Below are positions 15,397 through 22,758 of a DNA stretch of 25,651 nt, piece by piece. The position numbers were made by a program, and so were the translations under genes. A model generated the notes under the pieces. The model worked only from the letters and a program-made list of their open reading frames with translations, ran no database searches and was not told the origin of the DNA. The DNA lies in contig DBWK01000066.1 of the NCBI GenBank assembly GCA_002308875.1, forward strand, positions 2,946-28,596. Direction: 5' to 3'. Every line of letters begins with the position of its first letter. Positions within the stretch are counted from its first letter, which is position 1. The stretch is from Treponema sp. UBA1240. Its GTDB lineage: Bacteria > Spirochaetota > Spirochaetia > Treponematales > Treponemataceae.

Positions 15397-17625
15397 CTAG
15401 CAAACCTGCTGAAAGCGGGCAAAATTCTCTTCGGGAACAGGTTTGCCGAACAAAAATCCCTGTGCTTCACGACATCCGAGCCGGATAAGGAGTTCCGCCT
15501 GTTCGTTCGTTTCTATACCTTCCGCGAGAATAATCATATTAAGTGAATCTGCTAACTGGATTATTCCCGACAAAATCTTCTTGCCGGAAATATCGTCCTC
15601 TGCTCTGGTTATAAAGGCTTTGTCGATTTTCAGTACATCCGCCTTTATATCACGCAGCAGAACAAGCGAAGAATAACCGGAACCAAAATCATCCACAGCG
15701 ATTCTAAAACCGTAGTTTTTAAGCTTGCCGATTAACTCATTAAGCACTTTGGTATTTTCGTACATTATGGTTTCGGTTATTTCCAACTCAATGTACTTCG
15801 GCGGAATCCGGTAGTTTTCCACAGTGTTTATAAGAACATCATAATACAGAGGATTCAACAGCAGAACCTTGGACTGGTTTACGGATATCGGTATCGGCTC
15901 AATTCCAGAGTCTATCCAGCGGCGTATAGTCTGACAGGCTTTTTCAATCATGTACAAATCAATCTTGATAATAAATCCGTTCTTTTCAAACAGCGGTATA
16001 AAATCACAGGGATAACGCTTTCCTTCGGTAGGACTTTCCCAGCGGACAAGAGCTTCAGCACCTACAAGCCGCTTTGAAAGCAGTTCAAATTTTGGCTGAA
16101 GAAACATCTTGAATTCACAGTTTTCAAATGCTTCCTGCATGGAGTTTTCTATAAGCTTTTGGCGGATAACCTGTTCGTGCTCCGACTGGAGATAGAATTC
16201 GCACGGAATGTTGTTTTTCTTTGCACGGTTGTGAACCTGATTTGTTTTTTCAAAAATATGAACCGGTTCTTCCGTGACTTTCTGCATAGGATAAATACCA
16301 AACGTAAAATTCAGCACATACGGTATGTTTTCCTTACTTAGGAGACGGTTTATTTCCTCAATGATTCCGCCTCTTTTTGTAAGAACAGTCTTTCTGTCGA
16401 TATCAGTCTTCAGAATGATATAGAACAAATCGTTTGCAGACCGGCAGACCAAGCCGTCAAAACCGATAACGTTTTTTACGGCTTTATGAACAAGATACAA
16501 AAGTCTGTTGCCTGCCTGAAAACCGTACAACTCGTTTATAACTCGGAATTCGTTTATATCCATGCACATTGCAATAAAGCTTTTGCCACGATTATTCTTG
16601 ATAAGCGGATTAAGCTTTTCCATAAAGCGTTTAAGTGTTATTCCATTTGTAACCGTATCAAGGTTCGAAGCCCTTGCAAATTCGTTGCTGTATTTTGCCT
16701 GCAAAAAGACAAGAACAGATATTACACAGACAAAGGCTAACAAATTCATTACAAAGGTAATTTCAGCACCTGCTCCGATTTTTTTCAGGCGGCTGTTCAA
16801 AACAGATTCCGGAACAATTGTTGCAAGAACCCAGTCGTTATAACCGGTCGGAATATAAACCACATAGCGCAGCAAATCATGCAAACTGTAAATTATGCAG
16901 TTGCTGTTAAGCCGCTTTATTACGTTATTGGAAGCATAAAGATTGATAAAAGAAGCGTTTTCAAATTCTGAAGGCCATGTATTGGCGGTATGTGCAATAA
17001 TAGTGTTGGCAGCTCTTGAAGTTACAAGCGAATAACCGTGTCCGTCAAACGAAACCATCATAACGGTATTTAGATAATTCATATTTATAACACCGCCCAA
17101 AACAGCAAAAATCTGCCCCAGCTTGTCATACAAAGGAATTGTACAAACAATTACGGTCTCATCGCTTACCGGAGATTTTAAGGGCTGGCTTACACAACTA
17201 CTTCCCTGTATTGCAGTTTCATAAAAATCGTAACCGGTGTTGTCATAGACATCTCCGTCACTTGCAACGGCAAGACCGTTCTTTCTGTTGATAAACATAA
17301 CTTCAAACGGAGATTTATCACTGAAAAGATCGAGTTTTTGTGAAATTTCAGAATCAGCAGTTGTATTCAGATAGTCCGCGGAATTGAGCCCTGTCATAAC
17401 GTCTGCACAAACTTCGAGGGTATTGAATTGTAAATCAAAAATTCTTTTAAAGCTGAAAAGTTGCTGACGGGTTACTTCATCTATTGCATTTATAAAATTT
17501 TCTGTTAAAACTTTTCTGGAATAACCGGCAAACCACAGCATACCACTGAACAGCAAAGCACCGGCAAAAAGCGAGAAAATAAGAATTTGTGTTCTTTTTT
17601 TTCTAAACGATAACGGAAACGACAC
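15397..17625 (-). CDS. Membrane Cache - degenerate GGDEF - EAL c-di-GMP phosphodiesterase
   Basis: Inner-membrane signalling protein of 742 residues, predicted to hydrolyse c-di-GMP in response to an external ligand. A transmembrane helix at about 13-34 is followed by an extracytoplasmic dCache-like region (about 40-285, with FINRKNGLAVASDGDVYDNT and YDKLGQIFAVLGGVINMNYL) and a second helix at about 288-309. The GGDEF domain (about 320-480) reads RSANDLF (395-401) where RxGGDEF is expected, so it should not make c-di-GMP. The EAL domain (about 490-742) keeps E524-A-L, N583, E615 in LEITE, D645-D646 in DDFGSGYSS, K666, E702 and Q722-G723, so it looks active. The start is GTG at 17625 with no good ribosome-binding site. 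It lies downstream of the TPR gene, across a hairpin-containing gap. Confidence 0.92.
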   Translation of the reverse strand: MSFPLSFRKKRTQILIFSLFAGALLFSGMLWFAGYSRKVLTENFINAIDEVTRQQLFSFKRIFDLQFNTLEVCADVMTGLNSADYLNTTADSEISQKLDLFSDKSPFEVMFINRKNGLAVASDGDVYDNTGYDFYETAIQGSSCVSQPLKSPVSDETVIVCTIPLYDKLGQIFAVLGGVINMNYLNTVMMVSFDGHGYSLVTSRAANTIIAHTANTWPSEFENASFINLYASNNVIKRLNSNCIIYSLHDLLRYVVYIPTGYNDWVLATIVPESVLNSRLKKIGAGAEITFVMNLLAFVCVISVLVFLQAKYSNEFARASNLDTVTNGITLKRFMEKLNPLIKNNRGKSFIAMCMDINEFRVINELYGFQAGNRLLYLVHKAVKNVIGFDGLVCRSANDLFYIILKTDIDRKTVLTKRGGIIEEINRLLSKENIPYVLNFTFGIYPMQKVTEEPVHIFEKTNQVHNRAKKNNIPCEFYLQSEHEQVIRQKLIENSMQEAFENCEFKMFLQPKFELLSKRLVGAEALVRWESPTEGKRYPCDFIPLFEKNGFIIKIDLYMIEKACQTIRRWIDSGIEPIPISVNQSKVLLLNPLYYDVLINTVENYRIPPKYIELEITETIMYENTKVLNELIGKLKNYGFRIAVDDFGSGYSSLVLLRDIKADVLKIDKAFITRAEDDISGKKILSGIIQLADSLNMIILAEGIETNEQAELLIRLGCREAQGFLFGKPVPEENFARFQQVC

Positions 17626-17678
17626 TCTTATAAAAATTCCAGCAGATATACGAGTTCAAAAGCTCACAACGACAATAA

Positions 17679-17711
17679 AGGAACTTTTCCCTTTAACCCA
17701 CCAAAGTTCCT
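17679..17711 (-). terminator. Hairpin between TPR gene and EAL gene
   Basis: Perfect 9-bp arms AGGAACTTT (17679-17687) and AAAGTTCCT (17703-17711) around a 15-base loop, in the 158-bp gap between the TPR stop and the EAL start. The minus-strand sequence after it (TTATTGTCG) is a poor T run, so it may be a weak terminator or attenuator of TPR transcripts, or part of the EAL leader. I see no match to a c-di-GMP riboswitch. Confidence 0.4.
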
Positions 17712-17783
17712 CTCTCCAAATGACGCAACCAAAATTATTCTAAATCGAGTTTTTAAAATCGTCAATTAAAAGTTTTGTTTATG

Positions 17784-18434
17784 TCAGTGCAGCCGGTTCA
17801 GGGCGTTTCTTGCTTCTGTATAGGACGGATTAAGAGCAAGTGCGCGGTTATAAGCCGCTTTTGCACCTGCTACGTTTGCGGTTTCTTCTCTTACGAGTCC
17901 CAGTTTATACCACCACAACGCAATATCAGGGTCTTCACGAACAGCGTAGGAATATGCAATATCAGCATGATTGGGCTTTTTGATTATTCTGTATATTTCA
18001 CCGATGAAAAAATATGCTGATGAAATTCTGTCGCCGTGAGGTAGATTATCAACATATTCCTCAAAGCATTTTAATGATTCAGAATAGTTTTTGAGATAAA
18101 AATATGTTTCACCCAAATTCTCAATGATTCGGTATTCGTTGGGATTGATTTTAAGCGCTTTTTTTGAATAGTCCAGTGATTCCTGATACTTTCCCATACG
18201 GAAAAACGACCAGCATAAAACCACATAAGACTCCATATTGCGCGAATTCTCCTGCAGTTCCGCAAGACAAATATCCGATGCTTCCTTAAATTTGTCATAC
18301 GCCGCATCAATTTTTCCCGATGATTCAAGTGATCTGCCTGTTCTATAGGCAGAAAGCGCATCCGGGTGTTCCTGGGCGGATAAAAGCGTAACAAAACATA
18401 AGAACAGTATAAGTAAGCAACAAATCCTTTTCAT
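17784..18434 (-). CDS. Exported TPR-repeat protein
   Basis: Predicted periplasmic protein of 216 residues. The ATG at 18434 is chosen because it begins a signal peptide (MKRICCLLILFLCFVTLLSA, cleavage before QEHPD); an upstream in-frame ATG at 18488 would bury it. No lipobox Cys follows the hydrophobic core at the cleavage site. The remainder is tandem tetratricopeptide repeats: ALSAYRTGRSLESSGKIDAA, SYVVLCWSFFRMGKYQESLD, IIENLGETYFYLKNYSESLK, AYFFIGEIYRIIKKPNHADI and LGLVREETANVAGAKAAYNR, the last ending NPSYTEARNAL. TPRs mediate protein contacts, so it may scaffold an envelope complex; the partner is unknown. It is divergent from the DJ-1 gene and has a strong promoter with the -10 box seven bases before the ATG. 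Confidence 0.85.
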   Translation of the reverse strand: MKRICCLLILFLCFVTLLSAQEHPDALSAYRTGRSLESSGKIDAAYDKFKEASDICLAELQENSRNMESYVVLCWSFFRMGKYQESLDYSKKALKINPNEYRIIENLGETYFYLKNYSESLKCFEEYVDNLPHGDRISSAYFFIGEIYRIIKKPNHADIAYSYAVREDPDIALWWYKLGLVREETANVAGAKAAYNRALALNPSYTEARNALNRLH

Positions 18435-18441
18435 TGCATTC

Positions 18442-18470
18442 AGAATAGCATAAAAAGAACTGTAAAACAA
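18442..18470 (-). promoter_or_regulatory. Promoter of the TPR gene, predicted leaderless
   Basis: TTGTTT (-35, 18465-18470), 17-bp spacer ending in an extended TGC, TATTCT (-10, 18442-18447). Exactly seven bases separate the -10 box from the ATG at 18434, so transcription should begin at or one base before the start codon. No Shine-Dalgarno sequence is present. Confidence 0.65.
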
Positions 18471-18481
18471 GCAGGACCGCA

Positions 18482-18502
18482 TTTGCAATTCCGAATTGCA
18501 AA
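18482..18502. promoter_or_regulatory. Perfect 21-bp palindrome (candidate operator)
   Basis: Arms TTTGCAATTC (18482-18491) and GAATTGCAAA (18493-18502) are perfect inverted repeats around a single C at 18492. The site lies between the -35 boxes of two divergent promoters and overlaps the -35 of the DJ-1 gene (18496-18501), so a bound dimer would be placed to repress or activate one or both genes. The binding protein is unknown. Confidence 0.65.
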
Positions 18503-18524
18503 CGGGCCGGTGCCGTGTTATAGT
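18496..18524 (+). promoter_or_regulatory. Promoter of the DJ-1/PfpI gene
   Basis: TTGCAA (-35, 18496-18501), 17-bp spacer, TATAGT (-10, 18519-18524). Expected start near 18531 gives a leader of about 20 bases carrying AGGAGG at 18542-18547. The -35 box is embedded in the right arm of the 21-bp palindrome. Confidence 0.6.
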
Positions 18525-18551
18525 TTTATTACAGTAAGTTCAGGAGGAAAA

Positions 18552-19148
18552 ATGAAAGTTTTAGTTTTGCTTGCAGAAGGCTTTGAAGAAATAGAAGCAC
18601 TCACACCTGTTGATTATTTAAGAAGAGCAGGTGCAGAAGTTACACTTGCCGCTATAAGTGGTAGAAGTGAAAGTTCCAAAAAAGTAACCGGCTCACATAA
18701 AATAACGGTAGAAGCAGACTGCCGGATTGCAGATGTAAACGCATCAGAATTTGATATGGTTATTTGTCCGGGTGGAATGCCGGGCTCTTCTAATATTGCA
18801 GCCAGCGCAAAAGCTGCCGATGTAATCAGGAAGATAAACAGCAAAAACGGTTTTGTTGCCGCGATTTGTGCTGCTCCTGTTGTTGTTCTTGCTCCGTTGG
18901 GTCTGCTGAAAGAAAAGAAATTTACCTGTTACCCCGGTATGGAAAACGCCATTGAGCAATTTACAGGTTCAAACTGGAAAGAACTGACATCTGGAGCTTC
19001 GCATTCCAAGGACAGGATTGTACAGGACGGAAAAACAATCACGGCAGGCGGTCCTGGAGTTGCGGAAGAATTTGCCCTTAAACTGGTTGAAGTTCTTTTT
19101 GGCAGGGATAAAGCCGGAGAACTGCGAAAAGGCATAGTTGCAAGATAA
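18552..19148 (+). CDS. DJ-1/PfpI family protein (YajL/ThiJ-like)
   Basis: A 198-residue cytoplasmic protein of the DJ-1 group. Members act as oxidative-stress proteins, chaperones or glyoxalase/deglycase-type enzymes, with the activity still debated. The signature cysteine is C106 in VAAICAAPVVVLAPLG, on the nucleophile elbow, and the partner acid is E15 in EGFEEIEA. Also typical are TPVDYLRRAGAEV and VICPGGMPGSSNIAAS. I start it at 18552, six bases after AGGAGG, because the upstream in-frame extension from 18483 lies in promoter sequence. It is transcribed alone from a promoter overlapping a palindromic operator and ends at a strong terminator, which suggests specific regulation, perhaps by stress. 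Confidence 0.93.
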   Translation: MKVLVLLAEGFEEIEALTPVDYLRRAGAEVTLAAISGRSESSKKVTGSHKITVEADCRIADVNASEFDMVICPGGMPGSSNIAASAKAADVIRKINSKNGFVAAICAAPVVVLAPLGLLKEKKFTCYPGMENAIEQFTGSNWKELTSGASHSKDRIVQDGKTITAGGPGVAEEFALKLVEVLFGRDKAGELRKGIVAR

Positions 19149-19170
19149 TAACGAAAACTGTTTTAAAAAG

Positions 19171-19212
19171 AAAAAAGACCGCTAAAGGAGGAAAGAAAAC
19201 GCGGTCTTTTTT
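19171..19212. terminator. Strong bidirectional terminator between DJ-1 and pyrD
   Basis: Perfect 12-bp stem AAAAAAGACCGC (19171-19182) / GCGGTCTTTTTT (19201-19212), followed by more T residues on the plus strand. The reverse strand also ends in a T-rich run, so it can stop both the DJ-1 transcript and the pyr transcript that ends about 109 bp away. The 18-base loop contains GGAGG. Confidence 0.88.
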
Positions 19213-19320
19213 TTATTGCTGTTTGTGATTCTTAATATAGTAGTTTTGTGTTTGTATGTCAATACGTTTTTTGTAGTTTTTTGCGGTTCTTTACTTTTTT
19301 TTTGCAAATATATCGTAAAA

Positions 19321-20253
19321 TCAGACAATTCCGCAAAAATCCATAATTGTGCTATAGTCTTTTCTCTGCATAAAGTTTTTTATTCCGTCTATAATTTCCA
19401 GCATACAGTACGGATTTGAAAAAGTTGCCGTTCCAACCTGAACCGCACTTGCACCTACCATAATGAATTCTACCGCATCCTGCCAGCATGAGATTCCTCC
19501 CAGGCCGATTACAGGAATCCTTTTTTCTACCGGAAGCGGACGCATTGCGGCAGTAACATCATGCACGATTCGCAAAGCGAGCGGTTTTACAGCAGGACCG
19601 GAAAAACCGGCGGTAACGTTGTCAAAAACAGGCTTACCGGTTTCAATATTCACCGCCATAGCCTTAAAAGTGTTCACAAGACTTATCGCATCAGCTCCGG
19701 CTTCTTTTACGGCAAAAGCTACTTTTACCACATCGGGAGCATTAGGCGTAAGTTTTACAACAAGAGGTTTTGTCGTAGCATGACGAACCGCGTCCGTTAC
19801 AGCGGCGGCAGTTTCAGGCTCAAGCCCAAACCCCATTCCACCCGCCTTTACATTGGGGCATGAGATGTTGAGTTCTATCATGGGAACATCTGTTTTATCA
19901 AGAAGTTTTACACCTTCAACATAAGTTTCAATTGATGAACCTGAAAGATTAGCTATAACCACAGGCTTGAGCGCAAGCATTTGCGGCAGCTCATGTTCAA
20001 TAAAATGCGGAATTCCGGGATTTTCAAGCCCGATGGAGTTTATAAGACCGGACGAAGTTTCATAAAGGCGGATGCCGTCATTCCCGGCTTTAGGCTCAAG
20101 CGTGAGCCCCTTTGAGCAAATTCCACCGAGCCGGTTTACGTCAATAATACCGGCATATTCTTTTCCGTAACCGAAAGTTCCTGATGCGGCTATGACTGGA
20201 TTTGCGAATTTTACACCTGCTATTTCAACGGAAAGATTCGGGTTTGCATTCAT
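19321..20253 (-). CDS. pyrD: Dihydroorotate dehydrogenase class 1B, catalytic subunit
   Basis: Oxidises dihydroorotate to orotate in pyrimidine synthesis; the class 1B enzyme passes electrons through PyrK to NAD. The 310 residues show ASGTFGYGKEYAG, K48 in ICSKGLTLEP, NSIGLENPG, the class 1 catalytic cysteine C132 in ELNISCPNVKAGG, VKLTPN, LVNTFKAMA and the phosphate-binding IGLGGISCWQDAVEFIMVGA. Its start overlaps the pyrK stop by ATGA, fitting a coupled two-subunit enzyme. It is the last gene of the pyrF-pyrK-pyrD run. Confidence 0.96.
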   Translation of the reverse strand: MNANPNLSVEIAGVKFANPVIAASGTFGYGKEYAGIIDVNRLGGICSKGLTLEPKAGNDGIRLYETSSGLINSIGLENPGIPHFIEHELPQMLALKPVVIANLSGSSIETYVEGVKLLDKTDVPMIELNISCPNVKAGGMGFGLEPETAAAVTDAVRHATTKPLVVKLTPNAPDVVKVAFAVKEAGADAISLVNTFKAMAVNIETGKPVFDNVTAGFSGPAVKPLALRIVHDVTAAMRPLPVEKRIPVIGLGGISCWQDAVEFIMVGASAVQVGTATFSNPYCMLEIIDGIKNFMQRKDYSTIMDFCGIV

Positions 20254-21044
20254 TTTCTTTCTCCAAAAACTATTTCATCACCGCTAAAAACAGGTCCGTC
20301 TTTGCAACATCTTTTGTTTCCTGCCGTTGTTTTAACGGTACAGCCGAGACATGCTCCAATCCCGCATGCCATTCGTGCTTCCAAGCTTAAAAAGCACGGA
20401 ACGCCGGCTGCCTTGCAGGTTTTTTGAACGTACTTGAGCATCGGCTCAGGACCGCATGCATAGACGGCAGCATATTCAGCCGCATCTTTTTCGGAAAAGA
20501 TTGAGGGTAGCATACCTTTAACGCCGCAGGAACCGTCATCTGTGCTGATAAAAACACTCTCCGGCTTTATATAGTCCAGACCGTATGAGCCGTGCTTAAA
20601 ACAGGCATAAAAGTCATAGCTGCCGTCTGCAAGAGACCGGGCAAAACCTGCGACAGGCGCAACGCCTATACCACCGCCCACAAGAGCTGTTTTGCGTTCG
20701 CACGAATCTTGTTTTGTAAAGCCGTTTCCAAGAGGTCCGATAATCTTGATTGCAGTTTCGGACCGAGCCGTACACAATTCTTCCGTTCCGCGTCCTTTTT
20801 TTAATATGAGGAACTCAACACGGACAGAACCGGTGGCTGTTTTATAACTCCTGTAAACACTGATCGGTCGGCTTAAATAAACATCCGACGGTACAGTTTT
20901 AAGCATATAAAACTGCCCCGGATTCGGCAGGTTCTGAAATTCTTCGTTCAGTTCCGTTTCAACCAAATAAACGGATTCCTGTATTTGTTTTGAAGAAATG
21001 ATTTTCCCTTTTCCTGCAACAGGAATACTCTGTTCAGTACACAT
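20250..21044 (-). CDS. pyrK: Dihydroorotate dehydrogenase electron transfer subunit
   Basis: FAD and [2Fe-2S] subunit carrying electrons from PyrD to NAD. From the ATG at 21044 it is 264 residues; the open frame continues upstream to 21110 but would overlap pyrF and looks unlike the family. FAD binding is seen in YLSRPISVYR (57-65) and nucleotide binding in GPLGNGFT and LVGGGIGVAPV. The cluster cysteines are C227, C232, C235 and C246 or C247 in MACGIGACLGCTVKT then RCCKDGPVF. An AGGGA lies 11 bases before the start. It begins 13 bp after pyrF and overlaps pyrD by four bases. Confidence 0.94.
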   Translation of the reverse strand: MCTEQSIPVAGKGKIISSKQIQESVYLVETELNEEFQNLPNPGQFYMLKTVPSDVYLSRPISVYRSYKTATGSVRVEFLILKKGRGTEELCTARSETAIKIIGPLGNGFTKQDSCERKTALVGGGIGVAPVAGFARSLADGSYDFYACFKHGSYGLDYIKPESVFISTDDGSCGVKGMLPSIFSEKDAAEYAAVYACGPEPMLKYVQKTCKAAGVPCFLSLEARMACGIGACLGCTVKTTAGNKRCCKDGPVFSGDEIVFGERK

Positions 21045-21057
21045 CTTTTTTGATTCC

Positions 21058-21972
21058 CTACAGTGCTGCTTTTGCCGCAAGCAATTCCTGCTTTGATTTT
21101 TCCGCGGCACTCACGGCAGCAGACACAATATCGTCCATTGTAAGCTTTGATTTGCTGCGTTTTTCTTCCAAGGCAGGGTCTTTTTTCCAGGCGAGCAGAA
21201 TACCGCGTGAAGAATTGACAGTACCTCCCGCTTTATCCAAGAGCGTTGCCGCAATTCGTGCCTGTCCGCCCTGTGCACCGTAGCCCGGAATCAGGAAAAA
21301 CACGTTCGGGTATTCTTCCCTAAGTTTTTTTGCGTCTTCTTCAGCGGTACAGCCAACAACGGCGCCAACAGGCGAACACTCGCAGTCAGAATAAAGTGCT
21401 GAAAACTGTTTTTCAAGCCTGTTAAGCTCTGTGCCCACTTGATCAAGCAAAAGTCCGCCCTGCTTAAGTTCCTGTTTTTCGATGTTGTCACGACCGGGAT
21501 TAGATGTGCACAAAAGTACAAACAGTCCTTTGCCCGCCTTGGAACACCATTCCGTGAACGGTTCAAGAGTATCAAATCCCATGTACGGATTAACCGTGAT
21601 TATATCAGTTTCAAAATCACCGGAAAAATGAGCGTGTGCATACGCTTTTGCAGTATCCGCAATATCGCCGCGCTTTATGTCTGAAATAACGGGCAGCCCG
21701 GCTTTTTTTACTGCTTTCAGGGTTTGCGCATAAATACCAAGACCTGCAAGCCCCATCGCTTCATAATAAGCAATCTGAACTTTGAAACAGCCTGCAAAAT
21801 CCCTTATATTTTCAATAATTCCAAGATTGTATGCCAGAACGGCTTCTGATGGTGTTTTAAATCCAGAAAGAATTTCAGGCGGGAGATATGATGGATCGGT
21901 ATCCAAGCCAACACAAAGAGGTCCGTTTTTAAGGCAGCTTTCACGGAGCAGCTGCATATTGTGTTTTGTCAT
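21058..21972 (-). CDS. pyrF: Orotidine 5'-phosphate decarboxylase, long (group 2) type
   Basis: Final step of UMP synthesis. The 304 residues place it in the longer mycobacterial-type subfamily. Visible are VGLDTDPSYLP at the N-terminus, FKVQIAYYEAMG, catalytic K100 in ISDIKRGDIADTAKAYA, TVNPYMGFDTLEPF, LLCTSNPG, and the phosphate-binding FFLIPGYGAQGGQ. It starts 19 bp after the gph-like gene. There is no Shine-Dalgarno sequence, and a TATACT box lies six bases before the ATG, so pyrF-pyrK-pyrD may have its own leaderless promoter in addition to read-through. Confidence 0.96.
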   Translation of the reverse strand: MTKHNMQLLRESCLKNGPLCVGLDTDPSYLPPEILSGFKTPSEAVLAYNLGIIENIRDFAGCFKVQIAYYEAMGLAGLGIYAQTLKAVKKAGLPVISDIKRGDIADTAKAYAHAHFSGDFETDIITVNPYMGFDTLEPFTEWCSKAGKGLFVLLCTSNPGRDNIEKQELKQGGLLLDQVGTELNRLEKQFSALYSDCECSPVGAVVGCTAEEDAKKLREEYPNVFFLIPGYGAQGGQARIAATLLDKAGGTVNSSRGILLAWKKDPALEEKRSKSKLTMDDIVSAAVSAAEKSKQELLAAKAAL

Positions 21973-21978
21973 GGATTC

Positions 21979-22008
21979 AGTATAAAGAAAACTATACTAT
22001 ATGTGCAA
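21979..22008 (-). promoter_or_regulatory. Candidate promoter of pyrF-pyrK-pyrD, predicted leaderless
   Basis: TTGCAC (-35, 22003-22008), 18-bp spacer, TATACT (-10, 21979-21984), then six bases to the ATG. The -35 lies inside the last codons of the gph-like gene. The spacing TATACT-GAATCC-ATG closely resembles TATTCT-GAATGCA-ATG of the TPR gene. Confidence 0.5.
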
Positions 22009-22750
22009 GAAGTTCCTTAATGTTGCTGATTACTATATCTGGGTTTTCAGCCTGCATTTTTTGTGTATTGCCAAGCCCGTACAAAAAGCCGCATGTTTTT
22101 GCGCCGTAGCTGTGTCCGGCTTTTATATCCTGTGCCGAATCGCCTATCATAAGAACTTCAGAGGGTTTTGTTATCTTTGAAAAATAGTCGTTACCTGCAT
22201 TGCACTGATTTATCTGTCTTACGGCAAGCGCAATTCCCTCAGGATCCGGCTTCATTGCTTTCAGCTGTTCAGGACCGACCACCGTGTCAAAATAATACTC
22301 CAAATCAAAGTAATCAAGAATTTCTTCCGTAATCTTTTTAGGTTTGTTAGATACTACAGCAGCACGTTTACCGAGCATATACAAAGTTTCCAGAACTTCG
22401 GGCACATACTGATAAACAGTTGTTTTTTCCGTTGCATGGTTATAATAATAAGTTTGATACCAGCTGACCATTTCTTCCAGTTTTTCCACAGAGATTTCAG
22501 AAAATGAATTTTTATTGCTCATCCTCACAGCGCGCAGAACAAGATTACGAACTCCGTCACCGATAAATTCCGTAACTGTTTGCTCTTCAAGCGGATGCAG
22601 CTTAAAACGTACAAGCATTGCGTTTATTGCATCCGCAATATCCGCAGCAGAATTTATAATTACACCGTCAAAATCAAAAAGAACCGCATTTACATCAAAA
22701 GCCACTTGTTTTTCAGTTTTTTTCTGCACGCTTTCCGTTTTCCACATCAT
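21992..22750 (-). CDS. HAD-family phosphatase, phosphoglycolate phosphatase-like
   Basis: Cytoplasmic haloacid-dehalogenase hydrolase of 252 residues with a Gph/PGMB-type cap. Motif I is VLFDFDGVIINSA (nucleophile and acid Asp), motif II is VVSNKPKK, and the motif III Lys is in KAMKPDPEG. Motif IV is MIGDSAQDIKAG. The insert between motifs I and II is the helical C1 cap. Phosphoglycolate is the most likely substrate by similarity, but nucleotide or sugar phosphates are possible. Two ATG codons (22750, 22747) follow AAGGA. It starts eight bases after the XPB-associated protein gene, suggesting one operon with the helicase and possibly a role in clearing phosphoglycolate from DNA repair (inference). 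Confidence 0.88.
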   Translation of the reverse strand: MMWKTESVQKKTEKQVAFDVNAVLFDFDGVIINSAADIADAINAMLVRFKLHPLEEQTVTEFIGDGVRNLVLRAVRMSNKNSFSEISVEKLEEMVSWYQTYYYNHATEKTTVYQYVPEVLETLYMLGKRAAVVSNKPKKITEEILDYFDLEYYFDTVVGPEQLKAMKPDPEGIALAVRQINQCNAGNDYFSKITKPSEVLMIGDSAQDIKAGHSYGAKTCGFLYGLGNTQKMQAENPDIVISNIKELLAHIV

Positions 22751-22758
22751 CTCTTTCC

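Noticed and set aside
17626..17783. c-di-GMP riboswitch in the leader of the EAL gene
   Set aside because: The conserved GEMM helices and GCAAAG-type core are not present; only a simple 9-bp hairpin is visible.
21045..21110. 22-codon N-terminal extension of PyrK
   Set aside because: It overlaps the pyrF 3' end, is rich in Lys/Arg/Gln unlike the family, and the ATG at 21044 aligns with usual PyrK starts.
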